A DNA stretch of 42,951 nucleotides from contig CAISYI010000042.1 in the NCBI GenBank assembly GCA_903889595.1, positions 1-42,951 of the forward strand, given 5' to 3'. Positions 34,907 to 42,733 of the stretch are shown here, in pieces; position 1 is the first letter of the stretch, and each line of letters opens with the position of its first letter. The position numbers were made by a program, and so were the translations under genes. The DNA comes from an uncultured beta proteobacterium (GTDB lineage: Bacteria > Pseudomonadota > Gammaproteobacteria > Burkholderiales > Burkholderiaceae). The notes beneath the pieces are model-generated. The model ran no database searches. It was given only the letters and a program-made list of their open reading frames with translations, and had not been told where the DNA came from.

Positions 34907-35902
34907 TTAATCAAGCTTTAATTTACTTTTGTTAACACTAGGAACCCACAAATTGATTTGTGAAATTAAAAACTTATCCTGCTCATTTTGTGCCACATTT
35001 AATACACGACCACCGTCTTTCTCGACTTGTAAGATAAATTCAGGGTCTTTATTGATTTGTACCATTGCTTCTCTTAACTTACTGATGACTGCCGGGGGTG
35101 TTCCGGCTGGAGCAAAAATACCAAACCAACTCTCACCACTAAATTTTGTTAGATTAGATTCATTGATAGTGGGAATTTCAGGTAAAAAAACGGATCGGCT
35201 CTCACCTGATGTTGCGATGCCTTTTAATTTCCCGGACTGAACGTAAGCTTTAACTGCTGAAATATTATCGAAAATAACATCCAAACGTCCAGCCATCATT
35301 TCTTGATATGCGGGAGGTGCTCCTTTAAATGGAACATGAACTAAGTCCAATCCTAAATTACTAGTAAGTACATGTGCCCATACATGTTGTAGGGTTCCAA
35401 TACCAGCAGATCCATAGGACAATTGACCCGGTCTTTCTTTGGCATACCTAACAAAATCCGGAAAGTCCTTTACCGGCAAATCAGGTCTAACTGTGAAAAC
35501 AAAAGGATAAGAAGAAACATAACCTACTGGTATGAAATCTTTAGCTGGATCATAAGATAAGTTTTTCATTAACGCTTTATTCATGACCATATTAAATAGG
35601 CCACCAACTAAAAGGGTATATCCGTCCGGAGTCGCTTTGGCAACAAAATCAGTACCAATCAGTGATCCTGCTCCAGCCTTGTTTTCAACAAAAGCTGATT
35701 GATGTAATATCTCTCCTAATTTCTGAGCCACTTTACGCCCAATAATATCAGTCCCCCCGCCAGGTGCTATCGGGACAATAATTTTTATTGCTCGATTAGG
35801 GTAATCGCTTGATTGCGCAAAGGTAGTATTGGGATTGATACCCAGTAATACTAATAGCCCCAAAAGTTTTACGAACAGTATCTTATTCTGCCAATTTTTC
35901 AC
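34907..35902 (-). CDS. Bug/TctC-family periplasmic substrate-binding protein
   Basis: 331 residues, Sec signal peptide (cleavage near TFAQ, about residue 30), followed by YPNRAIKIIVPIAPGGGTD, ENKAGAGSLIGTDFV, TPDGYTLLVGG and HVPFKGAPPAYQEMMAG. It is the first gene of the leftward operon with the lyase-family enzyme (19-nt gap) and is divergent from a Tat-type Bug gene. Confidence 0.93.
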   Translation of the reverse strand: MKNWQNKILFVKLLGLLVLLGINPNTTFAQSSDYPNRAIKIIVPIAPGGGTDIIGRKVAQKLGEILHQSAFVENKAGAGSLIGTDFVAKATPDGYTLLVGGLFNMVMNKALMKNLSYDPAKDFIPVGYVSSYPFVFTVRPDLPVKDFPDFVRYAKERPGQLSYGSAGIGTLQHVWAHVLTSNLGLDLVHVPFKGAPPAYQEMMAGRLDVIFDNISAVKAYVQSGKLKGIATSGESRSVFLPEIPTINESNLTKFSGESWFGIFAPAGTPPAVISKLREAMVQINKDPEFILQVEKDGGRVLNVAQNEQDKFLISQINLWVPSVNKSKLKLD

Positions 35903-36024
35903 GTTGTCTCCGTTTACTAATTAATTTATTTATCAATTTTATTCTGCCTTCAATTTAGCATAAGGGCGGATTGAAAAGGTATTTTCTTGTGCAAAGTATG
36001 TTATCTTTTAAGCAATTAAAGATC

Positions 36025-36029
36025 GGAGA
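36025..36029 (+). promoter_or_regulatory. Ribosome binding site fixing the start of the Tat-type Bug gene
   Basis: GGAGA lies 4 nt before the ATG at 36034. It supports that ATG over the in-frame ATG at 35971, which would add 21 residues ahead of the Tat signal and has no comparable site. Confidence 0.6.
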
Positions 36030-36033
36030 ACCT

Positions 36034-37017
36034 ATGCTGACACGTCGTCAATTTGTTCAAATTACTGCTTTGAGTTTGGGTACTAGTTTCAATTCGTTGC
36101 ATGCTCAACAATTAAAATTAGAAAACGCCAAAATTATTGTAGGTTTTGCCCCTGGGGGTACAGCTGATATCGTAGCTCGTAGAGTGTCAGAAAAATTGAA
36201 TGGTAATTATGCACATAATGTAATCTGTGAAAATAAGACTGGAGCAGGTGGTCAAATTGCTGTTCAGTTTGTAAAAAATGCTATTGGCGATGGTTCAACC
36301 ATTTTGTTAACACCCATGTCAATGTTAGGTATTTATCCGCATACTTATAAAAAATTACCTTATGACTCTTTGCTTGATATCGTGGCGGTCAGCGGCGCTG
36401 CTAAATTTGATTACGCACTTGCAATAGGTCCACAAGTGCCTGACAGCGTAAAAAATATTACCGATTTTATAAGCTGGTGCAAAGCCAACCCCAAACTAGC
36501 CAACTTCGGCTCCCCAGCATCTGGCTCATCGCCTCATTTCATTGGTCATCTTATCGGCAAATCAAGTGATGTTGATCTTCGACATATTGCCTATAGAGGA
36601 ACTCAGCCAGCAATCTTAGAACTGATTGGTGGTCAAATTGCAGCCGTCGTTGGTCCCACTGGAGAATTTACGCAGTACACCAAATCAGGCAAGTGTCGAC
36701 TACTAGGAACTAGCGATGGGCAACGCAATCCTTTCACACCGAATATTCCGACCATGAAGGAGCAGGGTTTTAAAGACTTCAACTTTTCTGAATGGTATGG
36801 ATTTTTCTTACCCGCCGGCAGTTCAAAAGAAACGATTCAAAGACTAAACACTCAAATTCAGGCTGTTTTAAATGATAAAGATTTTGTGAACGGATTAGCA
36901 CTTTCTTATCTGACGCCCTATCCAACCACTCCCAATGAATTAGCGCAAGAATTAAAAAATGACTCTGCTAAATGGAAAAAAATTGTCGCTGAAATTGGCT
37001 TTACTCCTGAGGATTAA
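36034..37017 (+). CDS. Bug/TctC-family substrate-binding protein with Tat signal
   Basis: 327 residues from the ATG at 36034, chosen because it has a GGAGA ribosome site and places the twin-arginine motif TRRQF at residues 3-7; the frame is open to 35971. The signal ends near LHAQ. The mature part has family landmarks GFAPGGTADIVAR, ENKTGAGGQIAVQFV and HIAYRGTQPAILELIGG, but is more divergent than the other four Bug proteins here (for example GDGSTILLTPMS instead of PDGYTLL). Tat export suggests folding or cofactor loading before export, or simply replacement of the signal. It is divergent from the preceding Bug gene and followed by the CoA-transferase gene after 118 nt. Confidence 0.88.
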   Translation: MLTRRQFVQITALSLGTSFNSLHAQQLKLENAKIIVGFAPGGTADIVARRVSEKLNGNYAHNVICENKTGAGGQIAVQFVKNAIGDGSTILLTPMSMLGIYPHTYKKLPYDSLLDIVAVSGAAKFDYALAIGPQVPDSVKNITDFISWCKANPKLANFGSPASGSSPHFIGHLIGKSSDVDLRHIAYRGTQPAILELIGGQIAAVVGPTGEFTQYTKSGKCRLLGTSDGQRNPFTPNIPTMKEQGFKDFNFSEWYGFFLPAGSSKETIQRLNTQIQAVLNDKDFVNGLALSYLTPYPTTPNELAQELKNDSAKWKKIVAEIGFTPED

Positions 37018-37073
37018 ACTGTAGTTCCATTTTTTTAGGATGCTTTAAGAATCACTTTCTGACCTAATCTAAA

Positions 37074-37082
37074 TGTTATGAT
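37074..37082 (+). promoter_or_regulatory. Candidate extended -10 promoter for the CoA-transferase gene
   Basis: TGTTATGAT contains the TGn extension and a TATGAT -10 box 53 nt before the ATG. No good -35 hexamer is present, as is common for extended -10 promoters. Confidence 0.4.
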
Positions 37083-37135
37083 ACTTCTTAGAAAATACAA
37101 AATGATCTAATTAACTATCGATCCTGAGACTACAT

Positions 37136-38329
37136 ATGATTAAAACCGCTGACTCAAGTGCGCTGAAGCACCTCAAAATTTTAGACTTAACGAGAGTGAG
37201 GGCTGGTCCTACCTGCGTGCGGTTTTTTGCTGATTTTGGTGCCGAGGTCCTAAAAGTTGAATCGCCCGATGGCGTTGAAGCAAATGAGGGCGTTATTGGT
37301 GCTAGAGACAACTACGACAATCTAAATTTACATCGTAATAAGCGTTCTTTGACTCTTAATTTTAAAGAGCCTGAAGGTCTTGAAATTTTGTACAAACTCG
37401 TCAAAGATGCCGATGTTGTGGTGGAGAATTTTCGGCCGGATGTCAAACATCGGTTAAAAATTGATTACGAAACGCTTTCTAAAATAAACCCCAGAATCAT
37501 CATGGGAAGTATTTCTGGCTTTGGACAAGATGGTCCCTACGCAAATCGGGCTGGCTTTGATCAAATTGCGCAAGGTATGGGTGGCCTAATGTCAATTACT
37601 GGTATTCCAGGGCAAGGTCCTGTGCGGGCGGGGATTGCAGTTTCTGATTCAACCGCAGGTAATTACGCGGCAATTGGAATCTTGGTAGCCTTGCTTGAAC
37701 GCGAGCAATCAGGTAAAGGGCAATGGGTGCAATCAAACCTGTTGCAGTCAATGATTGGACTGTGTGATTTCCAAGCGGCAAGATACTTAGTGGATCAAGA
37801 TATTCCTCCGCAAGCAGGGAATGACCACCCTTTCTCTACCCCTATGGGCGTTTATCAATCTGCGGACGGGTACTTTAACCTAGGAGCCTCGGGTAATGGC
37901 CAATACTACGCCCTTTGTGACGTATTAAGTCGCCCTGATTTAAGAGATGACCCTGACTTACAAACACTAAAGGGAAGAACCTCAAGAAGAGAGTTTGTCA
38001 ACAACGAACTAAATAAAGAGTTTGTCAAACAAACGACCACTTATTGGATAGATAAACTTAATGAAAAAAGTATTCCCTGCGGTCCAATCTATAATATGGC
38101 CGAGGTATTTGAAGATGCACAAGTTGCGCATTTAGGCGTTGCTGTAAAGGTAACTGATCCAAATCGCGGTCCAATCGAGTTAGTAGCAACACCTGTTAAA
38201 TTATCAAGAACCCCAGCAGCAATCAGTTTTACTTTACATGCTAAGGGAGCTGATAATTTAGAATTACTCCAATCACTTGGCTATAGCGAAGATGATATTA
38301 AAAAACTTCAAGAGAAAAAGGTTATTTAA
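37136..38329 (+). CDS. CaiB/BaiF-family CoA-transferase (class III)
   Basis: 397 residues. It moves CoA between carboxylic acids through an aspartyl-CoA anhydride. Landmarks are LKILDLTRVRAGPTCVRFFADFGAEVLKVE at the start (in outline), RNKRSLTLNFK, ENFRPDV, SISGFGQDGPY and the catalytic D171 in AVSDSTAG. The late HLGVAVKV and PVKLS are also typical. The gene ends 2 nt before the crotonase-family gene, so the two are translationally coupled and probably act in sequence: activate an acid to its CoA ester, then transform it. The acid is unknown. Confidence 0.92.
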   Translation: MIKTADSSALKHLKILDLTRVRAGPTCVRFFADFGAEVLKVESPDGVEANEGVIGARDNYDNLNLHRNKRSLTLNFKEPEGLEILYKLVKDADVVVENFRPDVKHRLKIDYETLSKINPRIIMGSISGFGQDGPYANRAGFDQIAQGMGGLMSITGIPGQGPVRAGIAVSDSTAGNYAAIGILVALLEREQSGKGQWVQSNLLQSMIGLCDFQAARYLVDQDIPPQAGNDHPFSTPMGVYQSADGYFNLGASGNGQYYALCDVLSRPDLRDDPDLQTLKGRTSRREFVNNELNKEFVKQTTTYWIDKLNEKSIPCGPIYNMAEVFEDAQVAHLGVAVKVTDPNRGPIELVATPVKLSRTPAAISFTLHAKGADNLELLQSLGYSEDDIKKLQEKKVI

Positions 38330-38331
38330 AC

Positions 38332-39132
38332 ATGTCAGAAGAACAAATAAACGTTGGTGTATTAGATCATTACATTGCAAACCGAGTTGGCTACATTGTT
38401 TTTAACAATCAGTCAAAATTTAATGCCGTTAATTACGACATGTGGTGCGCCTTGCCAAAAATCATTGACTCATTTGTTAAGAATGATGAAGTGCGCTTGA
38501 TTGTTATTACTGGTGCTGGGGAAAAAGCATTCATTTCTGGAGCGGACATTTCTCAATTTGCTACCAAACGTACTGGGGATGCAGCGGCTGAATACAATAA
38601 AGCAACGGACGCTGGATATTTAGCAGTAGTAAATTGCCCAAAACCTACCATCGCTAAAATCAAGGGCGTTTGTATGGGTGGCGGTTTAGGCTTAGCCCTC
38701 AATTGTGACATTCGAATTTGTGCTGACAATGCCAAATTTAGAATGCCCGCAGCCAGATTAGGTTTAGGATATTCAATGGACGGTCTGAAGCGCTTCGTTG
38801 AAATCGTGGGAACAGCCAATACAGCTGATTTATTTTTCAGTGCCCGAATCTTTGATGGTCAAGAGGCTCAGCGTATTGGATTAGTTAAACAAGTCATCTC
38901 TATCAATGATTTTGAAGAGCAATTTAATCAATATATTGAGTTGGTTGCGATTAATGCACCGATTACGATTGCGGCAGCGAAACAAACTTTGATTGAACTG
39001 CGTAAAGCTGCTTCAGAGCAAGATGCTGAACTCGTAAAGTCCATGGTAGATGCCTGTTTTGCTAGTGAAGATTATCATGAAGGTCGCAAAGCTTTTATGG
39101 AAAAACGGATTCCTAACTTCCAAGGAAAATAA
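38332..39132 (+). CDS. Crotonase-superfamily protein lacking both hydratase glutamates
   Basis: 266 residues with the enoyl-CoA hydratase/isomerase fold. The oxyanion-hole segments are present: AFISGADIS (about 67-74) and KGVCMGGGLGLALNCD (111-126). At the positions of the two catalytic glutamates of crotonase (rat Glu144 and Glu164) this protein has Gly120 (GGGLGLA in place of GGGCELA) and Ala140 (FRMPAARLG in place of FGQPEILLG). A simple hydratase reaction is therefore unlikely; other crotonase-fold chemistries such as hydrolysis, decarboxylation or isomerisation, with another residue, remain open (Asp150 is a candidate to inspect). It is coupled to the CoA-transferase gene and ends at a strong terminator. 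Confidence 0.88.
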   Translation: MSEEQINVGVLDHYIANRVGYIVFNNQSKFNAVNYDMWCALPKIIDSFVKNDEVRLIVITGAGEKAFISGADISQFATKRTGDAAAEYNKATDAGYLAVVNCPKPTIAKIKGVCMGGGLGLALNCDIRICADNAKFRMPAARLGLGYSMDGLKRFVEIVGTANTADLFFSARIFDGQEAQRIGLVKQVISINDFEEQFNQYIELVAINAPITIAAAKQTLIELRKAASEQDAELVKSMVDACFASEDYHEGRKAFMEKRIPNFQGK

Positions 39133-39147
39133 TCTTTTTTGATTAAG

Positions 39148-39187
39148 ATAAAGCTCTTCGTCTACCAACGAAGAGCTTTATTTTTTT
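39148..39187. terminator. Bidirectional rho-independent terminator
   Basis: 14-bp stem ATAAAGCTCTTCGT / ACGAAGAGCTTTAT with loop CTACCA and a seven-T tail, 15 nt after the crotonase-family stop and facing the convergent dehydratase gene. Confidence 0.9.
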
Positions 39188-39219
39188 GGTTACTTGAATC
39201 GTATTTAGAGAGTTTTGAT

Positions 39220-40767
39220 TTAGCTCATGATACCAATTTGCCAAGGAACAAATTCGTAATCTCCAAGACCTAACACCTCACTCTTTGATTGCTCACCTGA
39301 AGCAACTTTTAAGAATAATTCGAAAATTTTCTGACCCATTTCTTGAAGTGTTGCGGTTCCATCTAAAATTTCTCCGCAGTTAATATCCATATCATCTGTC
39401 AAACGATGATACATCGGGGAGTTGGTCGCAAGCTTTATGCAAGGAGCAGGTTTAGATCCAAACATTGATCCACGACCCGTTGTAAAGGCTACTAAATTAG
39501 CTCCACCAGCAATTTGTCCCGTAGCAGAAACAGGATCAAAGCCAGGAGTGTCCATAAATACAAAGCCCTTAGCAGTTACCGGCTCAGCATATTTATAAAC
39601 CGCCATTAGTGGTCCTGTACCACCCTTCATGGACGAGCCAAGTGACTTCTCAAATATGTTTGCTAAACCACCCACTTGATTACCTGGGCTTACTTGGCCA
39701 TTTATTTGTACATCTCTTCCGACTGAGTATTCATCTTTCCACCAACGGATTCTCTCAATCAATTTTTCACCAATTTCACGACTAGCTGCCCTACGAGTTA
39801 AGGTATGCTCCACACCGTAAATTTCTGGTGTTTCTGACAAAATTCCTGTGCCACCATGACGAGCGAGGATATCGATTGCAGCGCCAAGAGCAGGATTTGC
39901 GGTAATGGAAGAAAAGCCATCGGAACCACCACACTGCAGTCCTACCGTTAAATGAGCCGCACTGACAGTTTCGCGTTTTACATCATTTGCCTTTGCTAGC
40001 AGTGCTTTGACGGCATCGATACCAGCTTGAATTGTTTTGGTCGTTCCACCAGACTCTTGCATAATAAAGGTATGAAGATTTGATCCCTCTGTCAGGTTTT
40101 CCTGCTCCATTAATCCTTTTAATTGATTACGCTCACACCCTAATCCAATAATCAATGCCGCAGCCAAGTTGGGATGCGTCGCGTAACCAGCCATAGTCCG
40201 ACGTAATAGTTGCATTGGTTCACCCGTCATTTCCATACCACAACCAATAGAATGACTAAAGGCAACCACGCCGTCCACATTTGGGAAGTCCTTTAGACGC
40301 TCTGGAGTAAACCAAGCAGCAATCTTATTCACTACCGTTGCAGAGCAGTTTACAGTTGATAAAATACCGATAAAATTTCGAGTGCCGACACGACCATTAG
40401 CGCGCACATATCCTTGAAATGTAGCCCTTTCGCTTTCTGGAATCATTTCGACTGCTTTAAATTCGCTAGCGTGAGCATAATCACGATCAAACTCACGAAA
40501 CTCAGTGTTATGGCTATGCACCATATAACCTGGCTCAATATCAGTATTAGCAAAACCAACAGTCACTGCATACTTGAGGATTGGCTCACCCTTGAGAATT
40601 TTTCTAGAAGCAATCTTATAACCGGCAGGTACTTGGCTTTTACAAGTCATGCTTTCGCTAGGAATATCGGCTCCAATCGTCAGATCAACTCTGGCAACAA
40701 CAATATTATCGTTTGGGTGCAAGCGAATAATTGAGCCGCTTAATTTTTTTTGGGTTGTTTCAATCAT
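39220..40767 (-). CDS. UxaA/GarD-family altronate or galactarate dehydratase
   Basis: 515 residues in one chain. An N-terminal SAF domain (about 10-95) is followed by the UxaA/GarD body: GYVRANGRVGTRNFIGIL, FSHSIGCGME, LIIGLGCERNQ, LQCGGSDGFSSITANPALG and late FTTGRGS. The family dehydrates sugar acids (altronate, galactarate) with iron; conserved cysteines and the HSIGCG segment belong to the metal/substrate site. Which sugar acid is used cannot be read. It is monocistronic, with 119 nt of AT-rich DNA upstream before the HD-GYP gene. Confidence 0.9.
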   Translation of the reverse strand: MIETTQKKLSGSIIRLHPNDNIVVARVDLTIGADIPSESMTCKSQVPAGYKIASRKILKGEPILKYAVTVGFANTDIEPGYMVHSHNTEFREFDRDYAHASEFKAVEMIPESERATFQGYVRANGRVGTRNFIGILSTVNCSATVVNKIAAWFTPERLKDFPNVDGVVAFSHSIGCGMEMTGEPMQLLRRTMAGYATHPNLAAALIIGLGCERNQLKGLMEQENLTEGSNLHTFIMQESGGTTKTIQAGIDAVKALLAKANDVKRETVSAAHLTVGLQCGGSDGFSSITANPALGAAIDILARHGGTGILSETPEIYGVEHTLTRRAASREIGEKLIERIRWWKDEYSVGRDVQINGQVSPGNQVGGLANIFEKSLGSSMKGGTGPLMAVYKYAEPVTAKGFVFMDTPGFDPVSATGQIAGGANLVAFTTGRGSMFGSKPAPCIKLATNSPMYHRLTDDMDINCGEILDGTATLQEMGQKIFELFLKVASGEQSKSEVLGLGDYEFVPWQIGIMS

Positions 40768-40886
40768 ATTGATTTATCTCTTTAATCTTTTTTAATATGT
40801 TAAAAATTGCTTAAGTGTTATTTTACCCACAACAATCATAGTGTTTTAATTTCACAAACTTAACAACTAGTTTGAGTCATTTATTG

Positions 40887-42500
40887 CTAAACGACAGGTG
40901 GGGCTTCATATCCAGGAATTTGAGATACATCGATAAGATCAATTTGTTCAGATTTTAAAAATTTCCTTGCATATTGTTCATAGACTTTTTCCCAAACAAA
41001 CACATTAAAAATATCAGGATCGAGATGTTTGTCTAATTTCATTTTCCCTAAAATCATCAAAGCTTCACTTAATTTTTTCCCTTTTTTATAAGGTCGGTCT
41101 GATGCGGTTAAGGCTTCGAATACATCTGCAATAGCCATACATCTTGCTTGAACTGACATGTCATCTCGTGTTAATCCTTTTGGATAACCTCTACCATCCA
41201 TTCTTTCATGGTGTCCCCCTGCGTACTCAGGAACGCGCTGTAAATGTTTAGGCCATGTTAAGTTTTCTAGCATTTCAATCGTCACTTCGATGTGATGATT
41301 AATGGTTTTTCGATCCATGACATTTAAAGTACCGGAACGGATTGATAAATTTTCAACTTCTTCTGCTGTAATAAAGTCATGAGAGTTATTGAGATAATCA
41401 TCCCATTGATGAGATTTTGCAATCTGATTGATTCGTTGAATTGAGGCGTCACTCATCCACTCTGAACCAATATTACTTTCTTTTAAAAATTTCAAATCAT
41501 CAATTAACTGTTGCTCAGATTTTTGCCATTTCTCTTCAGAACATTGTCCTTTTAAAAACGTAATTTCTAAATCACGTCGAATAATTTCTAAACGCAATTC
41601 TAAAACACCGATTCGATCATAAATTTTTTCAAGCTTCGTTGCTTTATCAACAATATGAACTGGGGTGGACACTTTGCCACAGTCATGAATGAGTCCAGCA
41701 ATATGTAACTCATAACGATCGGCATCGGTCATTTTAAAATCTTTCAAAGGACCTTTATCGTTATTATTTACTGCGTCTGCAATCATGCTGGTTAATTCCG
41801 GAACACGACGACAATGCGCTCCTGTGTAAGGTGACTTGTCATCTATGGCACCATTTATTAAATCAATGAATTCTCTAAATAAGTTCTCTAAGCGGAACAT
41901 TAGTAATCGGTTACTAAATGCAATCGCTGCTTGAGACGCTAAGGCCTCAAGTACCTCTTCATCATCAGTAGTAAATGAGATAATTTCATTCGTTTCTGAA
42001 TCGATAGCATTAATTAATTGCAAAACACCAATAATCTCACCTTCATGGTCCTGCATGGGAGTCGTCAAAAAAGAAATCGATTTATAACCTCTTAATTCAT
42101 CTGCTTGGTTCGGTGAAACCATATCAAAATGAAGTTCCTTATAAGCATTTGGCACATTAATCGTTCTATTTTCATGAACCGCCTGGGTCGCCTCAACAAA
42201 AAAGTTAGGTGAACCGTCACTGTGATAAAGGGGTTTGTTTGGTATTTCAATCGTTTTGCCAGAAGTACCACCCTCTTGAATATTGAGACTTTTAATAATG
42301 AGAATCTCACATTGCAACTCGTGAGCCCCTGACATTAAATACAGAGTACCCCCATCACAATTAGTAATATCGATAGCAGATATTAAAATTTCTTCTAACA
42401 AGCTTTCAAGATTTTTCTGGCTAGATAACGCAATACCAACATGTACTAATTTATGGAAGTTTGTTACAAAATTATTCTCTGAGCTCATGCAAGGGTCCAA
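40887..42500 (-). CDS. GAF and HD-GYP domain protein (probable cyclic-di-GMP phosphodiesterase)
   Basis: 537 residues. A GAF sensor domain (about 15-200) precedes an HD-GYP domain (about 210-500). Catalytic features are intact: H272-D273 in LIHDCGKVSTP, H402-H403, GGHHERMDGRGYP (H430, H431, GYP at 438-440), then DVFEALTASDRPYK. Between the HD motif and the next His pair there is an extra segment of about 100 charged residues (about 290-390) that looks helical or coiled-coil. No membrane segment or response-regulator domain is present. HD-GYP proteins degrade cyclic di-GMP, lowering biofilm signalling; the GAF ligand is unknown. It is monocistronic. Confidence 0.92.
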   Translation of the reverse strand: MDPCMSSENNFVTNFHKLVHVGIALSSQKNLESLLEEILISAIDITNCDGGTLYLMSGAHELQCEILIIKSLNIQEGGTSGKTIEIPNKPLYHSDGSPNFFVEATQAVHENRTINVPNAYKELHFDMVSPNQADELRGYKSISFLTTPMQDHEGEIIGVLQLINAIDSETNEIISFTTDDEEVLEALASQAAIAFSNRLLMFRLENLFREFIDLINGAIDDKSPYTGAHCRRVPELTSMIADAVNNNDKGPLKDFKMTDADRYELHIAGLIHDCGKVSTPVHIVDKATKLEKIYDRIGVLELRLEIIRRDLEITFLKGQCSEEKWQKSEQQLIDDLKFLKESNIGSEWMSDASIQRINQIAKSHQWDDYLNNSHDFITAEEVENLSIRSGTLNVMDRKTINHHIEVTIEMLENLTWPKHLQRVPEYAGGHHERMDGRGYPKGLTRDDMSVQARCMAIADVFEALTASDRPYKKGKKLSEALMILGKMKLDKHLDPDIFNVFVWEKVYEQYARKFLKSEQIDLIDVSQIPGYEAPPVV

Positions 42501-42733
42501 TTGAATTTAAGGCTAGGTTTCAGCAATTATTACTACCTGCTTATTAGTTGATAAAATATTAAATAGATAATTACTAGAACTAAAGCGCAATCACTAAATA
42601 AAAATATAATTTTTTGGCCCTAACTGGATAAGGGGCCTAAAATTCCTATTATATGAAATTCATATCAAATTTAGATAATTACGGTCACAATTTTTCATTA
42701 AAATCTCATAACTTTGAACAATTTTTCTAATCC
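42501..42733. other. Intergenic region with hairpin and palindrome
   Basis: 233 nt, AT-rich, between the divergent HD-GYP gene and the truncated secreted-protein gene. It holds a GC hairpin (GGCCC at 42616-42620 and GGGCC at 42633-42637, continued by a mismatch and four A-T pairs) and a perfect odd palindrome ATATGAA-A-TTCATAT at 42651-42665, which could be an operator. No clear promoter was identified. Confidence 0.45.

Noticed and set aside
34929-35240. 103-residue open frame opposite a Bug gene
   Set aside because: Antisense to a well-supported gene and without domain or ribosome site.
40855-40874. CAAACT/AGTTTG hairpin after the HD-GYP gene as a terminator
   Set aside because: Only six pairs and no clear T run on the minus strand.
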